Shown: piece by piece, positions 48,758-57,884 of the stretch
Layout of the letters: every line of letters begins with the position of its first letter
How positions within the stretch are numbered: the first letter of the stretch is position 1
Assembly (NCBI RefSeq): GCF_001556045.1
Contig: NZ_LSIC01000055.1
Coordinates: 1-64,000, forward strand
Direction: 5' to 3'
DNA length: 64,000 bases
DNA from: Bradyrhizobium sp. CCH5-F6
Lineage (GTDB): Bacteria > Pseudomonadota > Alphaproteobacteria > Rhizobiales > Xanthobacteraceae
Notes under the pieces: generated by a model
What the model was told of the DNA's origin: nothing
Seen by the model: only the letters and a program-made list of their open reading frames with translations
Database searches by the model: none
Translations under genes and position numbers: made by a program

Positions 48758-49489
48758 TCAAAAACGCCAATACACGCCGGCTCGAACGGTATGCGTATCG
48801 AGCCTGGATTCGCGCTCACCGAAAGCGGTCACCCCGACCGTCTGCGCTCCGAGCATCTTTGATCCATAATTGTCATAGAGGTATTCGAGGCGAACCGATC
48901 CCTGAGGTGCGACCCGAAACTCCGCTCCCGCTCCGATCGACCAGCCAATTCGGGTATCGCTCCAGTTCGCAACAGTGCCGCTCGCATTGTCGAAGGCCTT
49001 GCTCTCGACGCCTGCAATCGCAAGGCCGCCGCTGGCGAACAGCAACGTCCGGGGGAAAGCGTAGCCGATGCGCCCACGCAGATGGCTATTCCAGTTGACG
49101 GCCGATTGCAGCTGCGTGACGGATGGCACGGGCGCGAATCCGGTATCGATCGTCGCTCGCGCATCGACGAAGTTCACGTCGCCCTCGAGGCCGGCGACGA
49201 TCCGGCCCCATTGCGCCGAGAAGCCCGCCGTCGCACCCACGGTCGCTCCCTTGGGATCGACGAAGTGAAACTCACCGGTGGCGGGAAACGAGACTTCGGA
49301 GCGGCCCGACAGATAGCCGCCCTGCACGCCGAGATAGGGCCCGGCCCAGCTCAAGAGCGCCGCTGACGCGGCCAGGGCTTGCGGCGGGGGAGAGGCAGGC
49401 AGCCTCAGATCGGCCGCCGCGACGTGGCCGGCACCCAGGACAGGACAGAGGATCAGCGCGGCGAGCGTCAGTCCAAATCTCGTTATCAT
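48758..49489 (-). CDS. Outer-membrane beta-barrel protein (Omp25/porin type)
   Basis: A 243-residue protein with a signal peptide (LTLAALILCPVLGAGHVAAADLR) and the rhizobial Omp25 pattern: WAGPYLGVQGGY, alternating beta strands, GRIGYAFPRTLLFASGGLAI and a terminal RAGVYWRF with aromatic Phe for BAM insertion. It lies upstream of the ECF sigma gene on the same strand (gap 140 bp), so it may be a target or simply a neighbour. ATG 49489 follows GGGAAG. Confidence 0.88.
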   Translation of the reverse strand: MITRFGLTLAALILCPVLGAGHVAAADLRLPASPPPQALAASAALLSWAGPYLGVQGGYLSGRSEVSFPATGEFHFVDPKGATVGATAGFSAQWGRIVAGLEGDVNFVDARATIDTGFAPVPSVTQLQSAVNWNSHLRGRIGYAFPRTLLFASGGLAIAGVESKAFDNASGTVANWSDTRIGWSIGAGAEFRVAPQGSVRLEYLYDNYGSKMLGAQTVGVTAFGERESRLDTHTVRAGVYWRF

Positions 49490-49648
49490 GCAAAACTTCC
49501 CAATCTGAGACCGGCGGCGGCTCGCCGCACATGACGAATACGGCGCAGGCCACACTTTCCTTCGCTCAGCGCGCGCTTTTTTTGGCGGGACCGACCCGCC
49601 TCGTTTCTTTGCCGTTACTTCGCCAATCGAGGCTGCTATGCCCCTGCC

Positions 49649-51049
49649 ATGACTGATCTCGTAGATACCAAACAGCCGTACCGAGCACGCTCGGCTGCGC
49701 CGTCGAACCAACTCACCCGGGAATTCGTCGAGACGCTGCGCCTCGCCGTGCCGTTAATGCTGACGCAGCTCGGGCAGATCGCGATGATCACCACTGATCT
49801 CGCGATGATCGGGCGGCTCGGCGAGGATGCGGTGGCCGCGGCGGCGCTGGCCCATACGGTCTATTTCGTCAGCTTCACCTTCGGGCTCGGATTGACGTCC
49901 GCGGTGTCGCCGCTGGCGGCACAGGCGTTCGGAGCCGGCGATGTCAGGCTGATCCGCCGCTCCTTGCGCGTCGGGCTTTGGGTCGCGCTGCTGATATCGC
50001 TGCCGATGATGGCCTCGCCGCTCTATGGCGAGCAGATCCTGCTCGCGCTCGGGCAGGCGCCGCATTCAGCCAGCCTCGCCCAACACTACCTGAACGGACT
50101 TGCCTGGGGCATTGCACCGGCGCTCGGCTTCATCGCGCTGCGCGGCATGATGAGCGCGGTGAACCGGCCGCAGGCACCATTGTGGATCACGGTCGCGGCG
50201 ATCCCCCTCAATGCCGCGCTGGTCTATGCCCTGATCCACGGCCTGTTCGGCCTGCCGGAGCTCGGCCTGTTCGGCGCGGGGCTGGCGACCTCGCTGGTCA
50301 ATCTCGGCACCTTCATCGCGGCACTCGCCATCGCCGGGCTGCGCAGGCCGTTTGCAGACTACCGCCCGCTCGCCCGGCTGTGGCGGATCGACTGGCCCTT
50401 GATGCGCCAGCTCATTGCGATCGGCGCACCGATCTCGTTTTCGCTGCTGCTGGAATATGGCCTGTTCTCCTCGGCGGCACTGCTGATGGGACTGATCTCG
50501 ACCGCCGCGATTGCCGCGCACCAGATCGCGCTCCAGGTCACGGCCGTGCTGTTCATGGTACCGCTCGGCATCGGCATGGCGGCGACGGTGCGGGTCGGCC
50601 ATGCCTTCGGCCGCGGCGATGCCGCCGCGGTGAAGCGCGCAGGGCTGGCCGCGGCCGTGCTCGGCATCGTCCTGGTCTTCGTGCTGACCATCGCGATCAT
50701 CCTCGGGCGCTACCAGCTCGGGCGGTTGTTCTTCGGCGGCGGCAGCGAAAGCGCGGCCACCGTCGAACTGACCGCGACACTGCTGGTGGTCGGCGCCACC
50801 TTCTTCATCGCCGACGGCCTCCAGACCATCATGGGCGGCGCGCTGCGCGGCATCAACGACACCAGGATGACGCTGCTGTTCGCGGCGATCGGCTATTGGG
50901 GCGTCGCCTTTCCCATCGCCTGGGTGCTGGCGTTCAATGCCGGGCTCGGCGCGGTCGGAGTCTGGATCGGGTTCTCGGTCGGGACCTTCGTCTATGCCGG
51001 GCTGCTGATCTTGCGCTTCCGGATGCTGACGCGCAGATTGGCGGGATGA
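49649..51049 (+). CDS. MATE family multidrug/toxin exporter
   Basis: A 466-residue membrane protein with about 12 helices in two repeated halves, of the NorM branch. It shows LAVPLMLTQLGQIAMITTDLAMIGRLG and GLTSAVSPLAAQAFGAGD in the N-half and IAAHQIALQVTAVLFMVPLGIGMAATVRVGHAFGRGD in the C-half. It is driven by Na+ or H+ gradient. It starts a three-gene unit with ATGA overlaps. Confidence 0.93.
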   Translation: MTDLVDTKQPYRARSAAPSNQLTREFVETLRLAVPLMLTQLGQIAMITTDLAMIGRLGEDAVAAAALAHTVYFVSFTFGLGLTSAVSPLAAQAFGAGDVRLIRRSLRVGLWVALLISLPMMASPLYGEQILLALGQAPHSASLAQHYLNGLAWGIAPALGFIALRGMMSAVNRPQAPLWITVAAIPLNAALVYALIHGLFGLPELGLFGAGLATSLVNLGTFIAALAIAGLRRPFADYRPLARLWRIDWPLMRQLIAIGAPISFSLLLEYGLFSSAALLMGLISTAAIAAHQIALQVTAVLFMVPLGIGMAATVRVGHAFGRGDAAAVKRAGLAAAVLGIVLVFVLTIAIILGRYQLGRLFFGGGSESAATVELTATLLVVGATFFIADGLQTIMGGALRGINDTRMTLLFAAIGYWGVAFPIAWVLAFNAGLGAVGVWIGFSVGTFVYAGLLILRFRMLTRRLAG

Positions 51050-51534
51050 TCGGGACCGTCCGCGAAGTCACGCCTGAGGTCGACGCCAATGCCCTGCTGG
51101 CCGGCGCCCAGTTCATCGACGCGTTTCGCGTGGAAGTCGGTGCGACGGCAGTGAATGCCCGCGAGGCCTGCACGAGGATGGTCTTGAACGGGCCACGCTG
51201 GGTCGATGCGCTGCTGCGCCTGCGCAACATCCTGGTGAGGCCGTTCGGGCTGAAGACATCGGGCGAAGGCGCGCCGGCGCCGGGCGGGCTGATCGGCCTG
51301 TTTCCGGTGCTGAGTGAGACGCCCGAGCGGCTCGTCGCCGGGTTCGACGATTCTCATCTCGACTTTCGCATCGTGGTCGATGTTTCAGGCAATGGCGCGA
51401 GCCGCCAGGTGACCTCGACGACGCTGGTGCGAACGCATAACCTGCTCGGCAGAACCTATCTCACCCTTATCATGCCCTTCCACAAGCTGGTGGTCCGCAA
51501 CATGATGGGACGGATCGTGGAGCCGGCGCGATGA
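51046..51534 (+). CDS. DUF2867 family protein
   Basis: A 162-residue protein with the DUF2867 pattern: ALLAGAQFIDAFRV, WVDALLRLRNILVRPFGL, GLFPVLSETPERLVAGFDDSHLDFRI, and TTLVRTHNLLGRTYLTLIMPFHKLVVRNMM. The frame is open upstream in the MATE gene, but the true start is ATG 51046, overlapping the MATE stop. The function is unknown. Confidence 0.85.
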   Translation: MIGTVREVTPEVDANALLAGAQFIDAFRVEVGATAVNAREACTRMVLNGPRWVDALLRLRNILVRPFGLKTSGEGAPAPGGLIGLFPVLSETPERLVAGFDDSHLDFRIVVDVSGNGASRQVTSTTLVRTHNLLGRTYLTLIMPFHKLVVRNMMGRIVEPAR

Positions 51535-52187
51535 CCTTGTCAGTTGATCTCTTCTTCTCCTTTCGCAGCCCTTACAGCTATCTCGCGCTGCCCAAGACGC
51601 TGAAACTCGTCGAAGACTACGATCTCGCGGTGAACCTGCGTCCCGTCTATCCGCTCGCGGTGCGCGTTCCCGGCTTCTTCAAGAAGGCCAACCCGCAGTT
51701 CGCGCGCTACGTTGTCCGCGATTCCACCCGCGTGGCGGAATACGAGGGCATTCCGTTCCGCTTTCCCCGGCCCGACCCGATCGTGCAGGACATGACGACG
51801 CTGGAGGTCGCGGCCGAGCAGCCCCACATCCACCGCCTGACCCGGCTGGGCGCCATGGCGCAGCTCGAGGGACGCTCGCTCGTATTCACCTCTGCGATCG
51901 CACGCGTGCTGTGGGACGGTTCGGTCACCGGATGGAACGAAGGCGACCACCTCGCGCGCGCTGCGGAGAGGGCCGGCTTCGATCTTGCCGCCATGGACGC
52001 CGCGATCACCGCCGACCCGGATCGCTACGAGCAGGTGATCGCGGAGAACGAGAAGGACCACGCGGCATCCGGCCATTGGGGCGTGCCGACTTTCGTGTTC
52101 GAGAACGAGCCGTTCTTCGGCCAGGACCGCATCGATCTGCTGGTCTGGCGCATGCAGGGCAAGGGTCTCGCGCGCCGCCAGCCCTGA
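51531..52187 (+). CDS. DsbA-like 2-hydroxychromene-2-carboxylate isomerase family protein
   Basis: A 218-residue thioredoxin-fold (kappa-class GST/HCCA) protein: VDLFFSFRSPYSYLALPKTLKL at the N-terminus with SFRSPYSY replacing the CxxC site, and GHWGVPTFVFENEPFFGQDRIDLLVWRM at the end. It may act with glutathione on aromatic substrates. It overlaps DUF2867 by ATGA. Confidence 0.88.
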   Translation: MTLSVDLFFSFRSPYSYLALPKTLKLVEDYDLAVNLRPVYPLAVRVPGFFKKANPQFARYVVRDSTRVAEYEGIPFRFPRPDPIVQDMTTLEVAAEQPHIHRLTRLGAMAQLEGRSLVFTSAIARVLWDGSVTGWNEGDHLARAAERAGFDLAAMDAAITADPDRYEQVIAENEKDHAASGHWGVPTFVFENEPFFGQDRIDLLVWRMQGKGLARRQP

Positions 52188-52263
52188 CGGCATGAACCGA
52201 TTTCCCTGAGATCGCGACTGAGACGTGGCGCGCCCCGATGTAAGCGGCGCGTTCGGAGGTCGC

Positions 52264-53574
52264 ATGTATCTGGCAAAGTTCTTCCATCGCGCACCCGGCG
52301 ACGACGACCGCGAGCTGATGCTGATCCCGGGCAGCGAGCCCATGGTGATGGGCGTTCACATGAACTGGAATGGCGAGCCCGGCGAGGATCAATATCTGCG
52401 CGAGGAATTTTCCGGCATTGCCGACGCCGCCGCGGCCTTCCGCCGCCATGTCGCCGAACTTGTCGGGGCCGGCTATGTCGAGACGGATCATACCAAGCAC
52501 TCGCTGCGCGACCTCGGCCCAGATCCGCAGGCCAAGCCGGACTGGCAGAAAGGGCTGGATGAGCTGATGATCCTGGCACTGAGCGCGCCGATGGCCGAGC
52601 AGGCAAAGCAGATCGAGGCGCTCAAGGGCACGCCGGCCGAGCGAGAGCCACTCTATCTCTGGCACGCTGCTCGCCGCGATTACGCGGAAGACGATCCGGC
52701 CCAGGCGGTGCGTTTTGCCGAACAGGCGCGCGACACGATGCGCGCACGTCGCGCTGCCGGACAGCCGCATTATGCGTGGTCGCTCTACGAGAACGATCTC
52801 GAAGGACGTATCCTGGAATTGTTGAGCGATGCCTATCTCGCGGCCGATGATCCCGAGGCCGCGTTGAAGACGATCGAGCATCTGTGCAAGAACGCCCCGA
52901 ACCATGATCGTATTCTCAAGCGCGCCGAGCTTCTCTGCGGCTTCTTTCCGGAGCGGCGGGAAGAAGCCTTCGACGACGCCTATCAATGGTCCCGCTTCGG
53001 CGGCTATGACGATATCTTGGCGTTTCCGGGCTACGAGGAATACGAGGCGCGGCGCAAGGCGGGAACGTCCGCAAAAGGCTGGCGCTGGAAACCGGGCTCC
53101 CCCGCGAGCGAGGCCGAATTGAGCGCGGCGGAACAGGCCCTGGGCGCCCGCCTGCCCGATGACTATCGCAATTTCCTGCTGACGCGCGGCGAAACCGAGC
53201 TGCTGGTGCGGCTGCCCAAATCATCCTCCGAACTCCGCTTCTACGCGCCGGCCGAGCTGACCACGCAGCTTCGCAACGTCCTCGATTTCATCGCGCATTC
53301 CGACGACGAGCTCGAGGAGGCCTGCGCTTATTTCCGAAAAGAGTACGGCGTCTCGCTGAGGCATCTCGTGCCGATCGCCGAACCGTCGCAGCTCAGCCGG
53401 TGCCTGCTGCTCCATGTCGAGCCCGGGAAGCGCTATGGCAAGTGTTTTCAGTGGGACCATGACGGTGCGTGGGAGCTCGAACACGAGCAGTCGAGCTTTG
53501 ACGTCGCGCTGAAGGCGCTGACGGATGGCATCGAGCAGCGCGATGCGACGACGCTCGCCTTCTTCGACCTCTGA
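52264..53574 (+). CDS. WGR-like plus SMI1/KNR4 domain protein
   Basis: A 436-residue protein. The N-terminal 80 residues (MYLAKFFHRAPGDDDREL ... AAAAFRRHVAELVGAGYVE) resemble a WGR domain, a middle part (about 95-265) is helical with TPR-like repeats, and a C-terminal SMI1/KNR4 domain (about 280-425, ASEAELSAAEQALGARLPDDYRNFLLTRGE) ends the chain. The GGAGGTCGC site favours ATG 52264 over 52225. SMI1 proteins often serve as immunity proteins against contact-dependent toxins, but no toxin gene is adjacent. Confidence 0.75.
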   Translation: MYLAKFFHRAPGDDDRELMLIPGSEPMVMGVHMNWNGEPGEDQYLREEFSGIADAAAAFRRHVAELVGAGYVETDHTKHSLRDLGPDPQAKPDWQKGLDELMILALSAPMAEQAKQIEALKGTPAEREPLYLWHAARRDYAEDDPAQAVRFAEQARDTMRARRAAGQPHYAWSLYENDLEGRILELLSDAYLAADDPEAALKTIEHLCKNAPNHDRILKRAELLCGFFPERREEAFDDAYQWSRFGGYDDILAFPGYEEYEARRKAGTSAKGWRWKPGSPASEAELSAAEQALGARLPDDYRNFLLTRGETELLVRLPKSSSELRFYAPAELTTQLRNVLDFIAHSDDELEEACAYFRKEYGVSLRHLVPIAEPSQLSRCLLLHVEPGKRYGKCFQWDHDGAWELEHEQSSFDVALKALTDGIEQRDATTLAFFDL

Positions 53575-53579
53575 AGACT

Positions 53580-54695
53580 CTATTCCGCCACCCGCGCGGA
53601 TTTTTCGCTCGACGCTTCCGACCATTCACCGACGACACGGTCGAGGTCGCAAAGATTCTGGTGCATCTGCTCCAGGGAGAAGCCGAGCGCAAAGAAGCGC
53701 TCGGCGGTGTCGGCGGGCTGGCCGCGAATCAAGCCGTCGTGACGGACGGCGGCGACCGCCTCGGCGTAATGCTGGAGCGCGACGTGGACGGGATGGATCG
53801 GCGGGGCACCGGCGCCTTCGCGCAAGGCCACGGCGGCCGAACGCAGGAAACGCGCGATCACCGTCGAGACTTCCGTCAGCGGAGCTGCGAGCCGCGTCTG
53901 CACGTCGGCGGGCAGCGGCACCACGGTGGCGCGACCGATCATCACGACGTCATGGCGCAGCCTCAGGACGGTCCGCAGCAAGGGGCCGGTATCCGGCCCA
54001 CTCGACAGGCGTGCGGCGCGCTCGCGTTCGGCCTCGGCGCCGATCGCGTTGAGGTTGACCATGGCGGTGCCGATGCCGTCCTGGATCCGGTGCAGCGCGT
54101 CGTTGTCCCGGCCGCGCGTGAGAGCCGCGAGCAGCTCTGTGAAGGCATCCGCGATCAATTCGAGCAGCGTCGCCGCGCTGGCGCGGATCTGCCGCACCGC
54201 GCGCGAGGGCAACACCAGGAACGAGACCAGCAACCCCGTGACGGCGCCGACCGCGACCTCGCTGACCCGGTCGATCGCCGAGGTCAGGGGATCGGCGTGA
54301 TGCATGGTCGGAACCAGGAGCACGATCACGGCCGTGACCGTGGCCGCGCTGAGGCTCGGATTGATCGCGGCGATGAAGGCGAGCGGGGCGACGGAGAGCA
54401 CCAGGAGGCCCAACAGGCCGGCTTCGCTGGAATAAGGGATCAGGATCGCGATGGCGCCGCCATAGACGGCGCCGCCGATGGTGCCGAGCATGTAGTCGCG
54501 CGTCGCCTTCAGCGAGCGGCCGACGCTCATCTGGGTCACGATCAGCGAGGTCAGCACGGCCCAGAGCGGCAGCAGCAGGTGCAGCGCGCTGGCGATGGCA
54601 TAGGCCGCCGTCGCCGCCACGGTGACCCGGATCGCCAGCCCCAGCTGCGTCCGCCGCGACCGGATGTGGTCGAACAGCTCTCTTGCGCCTGTCAT
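53580..54695 (-). CDS. FUSC family inner-membrane transporter (aromatic acid exporter type)
   Basis: A 371-residue protein with about six helices in the N-terminal 165 residues (AIRVTVAATAAYAIASALHLLLPLWAVLTSLIVTQMSVGRSLKATRDYMLGTIGGAVYGG...) and a helical cytoplasmic tail of about 200 residues. The FUSC/YccS type exports fusaric and other aromatic acids. ATG 54695 follows GGAAGG. No membrane-fusion partner gene is adjacent. Confidence 0.85.
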   Translation of the reverse strand: MTGARELFDHIRSRRTQLGLAIRVTVAATAAYAIASALHLLLPLWAVLTSLIVTQMSVGRSLKATRDYMLGTIGGAVYGGAIAILIPYSSEAGLLGLLVLSVAPLAFIAAINPSLSAATVTAVIVLLVPTMHHADPLTSAIDRVSEVAVGAVTGLLVSFLVLPSRAVRQIRASAATLLELIADAFTELLAALTRGRDNDALHRIQDGIGTAMVNLNAIGAEAERERAARLSSGPDTGPLLRTVLRLRHDVVMIGRATVVPLPADVQTRLAAPLTEVSTVIARFLRSAAVALREGAGAPPIHPVHVALQHYAEAVAAVRHDGLIRGQPADTAERFFALGFSLEQMHQNLCDLDRVVGEWSEASSEKSARVAE

Positions 54696-54812
54696 GATCA
54701 ACCTTCCGGTCCTCTCGAGCCAGGCAAAAGCATGGCTGGTGCCCGCCCCCGCAAGGCCGCTTGAAAGGCGAAATCAGCCCGCCTAATTTGCCCGCCAAAA
54801 CGAGGAAACACG

Positions 54813-56180
54813 ATGGCCCACGAAACCGCAACGCTCGCCGCCTATGTCTTCAATCTGAAATACCAGGATATTCCGGCGGAAGTGCTGGATCGCGCCAAAG
54901 TGCTGACGCTGGACTTCCTCGGCAGCGCCATCCGCGCCCGCAGCGAGGCGGAATCGACTCCGTCGATCCTGAAGATGCTGGAGGCGCTCGCGCTCGACAC
55001 CAAGGGCGAATCCACCGTGTTCGGCGACAGCAAGACCTGGACGCCGGCAGTCGCCGCTCTCCTCAACGGCGCGCTCGGCCATTCCCTCGACTTCGACGAC
55101 ACCCACGCCGATTCCTCGCTGCATCCGAGCGCGCCGGTGGTTCCGGCCGCCTTCGCCGTCGGCGAGATGGTCGGCGCGTCCGGCCGTGACGTGCTGACCG
55201 CGATCGTTGCGGGCTATGAGGTCTGCTGCCGGCTCGGCAACGCGCTCGACCCGACCTCGCATTATGCGCGCGGCTTCCACCCGACCGCGACTGCCGGCAC
55301 CTATGGCGCGGCTGCGGCGGCCGGCAAGCTGTTCGGCCTCAGCGAGAAACAGCTCATCGCCGCCTTCGGCGTCTCCGGCAGCCAAGCCGCGGGTTCGCTG
55401 CAATTCTTGGTCAACGGCGCCTGGAACAAGCGCTACCAGGTCGGCGCCGCCGCGATGAACGGCGTGATCGCCGCGACGCTAGCGCGCAACGATTTCGTCG
55501 GCGCGACGGAATCGGTCGAGGGCAAGCACGGCCTGCTCGCCGGCTATACCGACGACGCGCATCCGGAGAAGGCGGTCGCCGAGCTCGGCAAGACCTATGA
55601 GACGATGAAGATCGGCGTAAAGCCCTATCCGAGCTGCCGCTACACTCATGCCGCGATCGACGCGCTGATCGCGATGCGGCGCGAGCACAATCTGACGCCC
55701 GACCAGGTCAAGCGCGTCGAGATCGGGCTGCATCGGAACGGCATTACCCTGACCGGAGATGCCGCGACCAAGCGCCACCCGCGCTCGATCGTCGGCGGCC
55801 AGTTCTCGATGTTCTTCACCGGCGCGCTCGCGCTCGACCAGGGCTCGTTCGGCTGGGACGATTACAACCGGCTCGGCGATGCCGCGATCGACGCGCTGGC
55901 CGACAAGTTCGACGTGGTGCAGGACGACCGCCTCGAGATCGGCCGCACCCATCCGTTCGGCGCCCGCGTCAGCATCACCACCGACGACGGCGTGCATGAG
56001 CGGCTCTATGCCGATCCCTCGGGCGAGCCGACATCCTTCCCGGACACGCAGGCCATGCAGCAGAAATTCCTGACGCTGGCGCGGCCGGTGCTGAACGCGC
56101 GGGCGGAGAAATTCGCGGATGCGATCATGACTCTGGAGCGTTTCGACCGCGTGGCCAAGGCTACGGAGCTGGGGCGGTAG
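54813..56180 (+). CDS. MmgE/PrpD family protein
   Basis: A 455-residue protein of the 2-methylcitrate dehydratase/cis-aconitate decarboxylase fold: KVLTLDFLGSAIRARSEAES, NGALGHSLDFDDTHADSSLHPSAPVVPAAFA, KPYPSCRYTHAAIDALIAM. Here it stands alone, so a role in the methylcitrate cycle is not shown; other members act on other carboxylates. Confidence 0.9.
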   Translation: MAHETATLAAYVFNLKYQDIPAEVLDRAKVLTLDFLGSAIRARSEAESTPSILKMLEALALDTKGESTVFGDSKTWTPAVAALLNGALGHSLDFDDTHADSSLHPSAPVVPAAFAVGEMVGASGRDVLTAIVAGYEVCCRLGNALDPTSHYARGFHPTATAGTYGAAAAAGKLFGLSEKQLIAAFGVSGSQAAGSLQFLVNGAWNKRYQVGAAAMNGVIAATLARNDFVGATESVEGKHGLLAGYTDDAHPEKAVAELGKTYETMKIGVKPYPSCRYTHAAIDALIAMRREHNLTPDQVKRVEIGLHRNGITLTGDAATKRHPRSIVGGQFSMFFTGALALDQGSFGWDDYNRLGDAAIDALADKFDVVQDDRLEIGRTHPFGARVSITTDDGVHERLYADPSGEPTSFPDTQAMQQKFLTLARPVLNARAEKFADAIMTLERFDRVAKATELGR

Positions 56181-56190
56181 GCGATCCATC

Positions 56191-56324
56191 TTCTCCCCCT
56201 CCCGTCCTTACGGGGAGAGGGTTGGGGTGAGGGGCCTCTCTTCGCGGATGAGATCGTCGAGGGACCTGTACCCCCTCACCCGGATTGCTTCGCAATCCGA
56301 CCTCTCCCCGCAAGCGGGGAGAGG
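56191..56324. repeat. Large palindromic repeat (CTCTCCC family)
   Basis: CTCCCCCTCCCGTCCTTACGGGGAGAGGG and CCTCTCCCCGCAAGCGGGGAGAGG form two hairpins, with GGGGTGAGGGG and CCCCTCACCCGG facing each other between them, the same layout as at 36951-37114. It separates the convergent PrpD-like and beta-lactamase-like genes. Confidence 0.9.
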
Positions 56325-56329
56325 TTGAG

Positions 56330-57742
56330 CTAATTCACTCCCACCACCTTCCCCTGCTCGCGCGTCGCAGCCACCACATCGCGCACCAGATCGAACACGC
56401 CGTCTGCTTCCGGCGGCGCGTTCGGCGAGCGGCCGAGACGAACGATGACCAGCCGCTCCGACGGAATCACGATCGTGTACTGCCCGATGGTGCCCTTGGC
56501 GAAGAAGGCATCGCGGGGCCAGCCGTGCTTCACGCGAAAATTTGCGCCAAAACTATCGCCATGGTTGGTCCAGAAGCCTGCGCCGATGCCGACCCAGGCA
56601 TTCGGCGTAGGCGTAGCCGTGTAGCTCACCCAGCCCTCAGGCAGGATGCGCTTGCCGCCGGCAACGCCGTCGTCGAGATAGAGCTGGCCGAAGCGTGCCC
56701 AGTCGCGCGCCGATGCCAGCATCTCGCTCGACCCTTCGATCGTGCCCGAGCCATCGACCTGGAGGACGACACGGCGCATGCCGAGCGGGCCGAACAATTC
56801 GCGGCGCGCGAAGCGGAGCGCGTCAGCGGGGCTGCCGCCGACGGCGTTACGGATCAGCTGCGAGAGAATCATGGAATTGCCATCGTGATAGTTCCACGCG
56901 GTGCCCGGTGCGGTCTCGAGCGGGATGCTCGCCGCATAGGCGGCCATGTCGGTCTCCACGAACTTCATCCTGTTGACCGGCTCGAACACCGAGCCGAGCG
57001 ATGCCTGCAACGAGCTGCCGAGCGCCAGCCCCGCGGTGTGACGCAACAACTGATCGACGGTGATGGCATGGCGCGGATCATCGCGATCCTTCCAGGCGGC
57101 GACCGGCGCCGGCCCGTCGAGCTTCAGCTTGCCCTGGCGCACCAGCACGCCTGTCAGCGCCGAGATCACCGATTTCGTCATGGAGAAGCCGAGCAGCAGC
57201 GTCTCCGGTCCAATGCCGTCAGCATAACGCTCCGCGATGACGCGGCCCGACTTCATCACGACCAAAGCGCGGGTGCGCCGGTAAGGCGGCTGCACGGGCT
57301 CGGTGAAGGCGCGGTCGAGCGCGGCGGCAAGCGCGGGGCTTTGCGGCGGCACGATCGCTGGGCCGGCGATCTCGGGCAGCAGCGCGGGCTGCGGCTCGAC
57401 AGGGGCAATCCCCGCGCCATGGTCGAGCGTGCAGCCGAGCCCCTCGCGATAGACGGCGTGGCTGCGGCCGATGCCGAACAACGTCACCGTGACATCCTTG
57501 CGGACGCGATCGACCCGGTAATCCATCGCCCAGGTAATGAGGCCGGTCCCGGGCATCGCATCGATGGTTTCGGTGAAATTGCGACTGGCATCGAGGCCGG
57601 AGACGAAGGTCTCGGAGCACAGGACGTCGGCGACGAAGCCAGTCGCGACCTTGGGCATGTCGCGGGCTCGCGCGGCGCCGAGCGCGAGGCCTGCACAGGC
57701 TATGATGGTGACGAGTAGGACGGTCTTGCGGCGGCGGGTCAC
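56330..57742 (-). CDS. Serine hydrolase of the beta-lactamase class C/PBP4-like family
   Basis: A 470-residue exported protein. The signal peptide (VLLVTIIACAGLALGAARA) is followed by an extra N-terminal domain of about 120 residues. The catalytic domain has Ser187-Met-Thr-Lys190, the S-x-x-K motif, a Tyr motif in WNYHDGNSM, and RHTAGLALG. It could be an esterase or peptidase; true beta-lactamase activity is not implied. Confidence 0.88.
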   Translation of the reverse strand: MTRRRKTVLLVTIIACAGLALGAARARDMPKVATGFVADVLCSETFVSGLDASRNFTETIDAMPGTGLITWAMDYRVDRVRKDVTVTLFGIGRSHAVYREGLGCTLDHGAGIAPVEPQPALLPEIAGPAIVPPQSPALAAALDRAFTEPVQPPYRRTRALVVMKSGRVIAERYADGIGPETLLLGFSMTKSVISALTGVLVRQGKLKLDGPAPVAAWKDRDDPRHAITVDQLLRHTAGLALGSSLQASLGSVFEPVNRMKFVETDMAAYAASIPLETAPGTAWNYHDGNSMILSQLIRNAVGGSPADALRFARRELFGPLGMRRVVLQVDGSGTIEGSSEMLASARDWARFGQLYLDDGVAGGKRILPEGWVSYTATPTPNAWVGIGAGFWTNHGDSFGANFRVKHGWPRDAFFAKGTIGQYTIVIPSERLVIVRLGRSPNAPPEADGVFDLVRDVVAATREQGKVVGVN

Positions 57743-57884
57743 GGGCTATCTCCGGCTGGGGCGGTGCCGACGACGAAGCCTGAGTGGGCAGAGAAGCGCC
57801 CGCCGGATTTGAAAATTGCCTGGCTGAAACCGTTCCGAGGCTCGCCGATTCTGAAATTTCGACGCAATTACAAGGCACTGGAAT

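Noticed and set aside
53661..54764. Open frame of 367 codons on the plus strand opposite the FUSC gene
   Set aside because: Its composition (repeated Gln, His, Arg) is that of an antisense frame; the FUSC protein has clear transmembrane segments.
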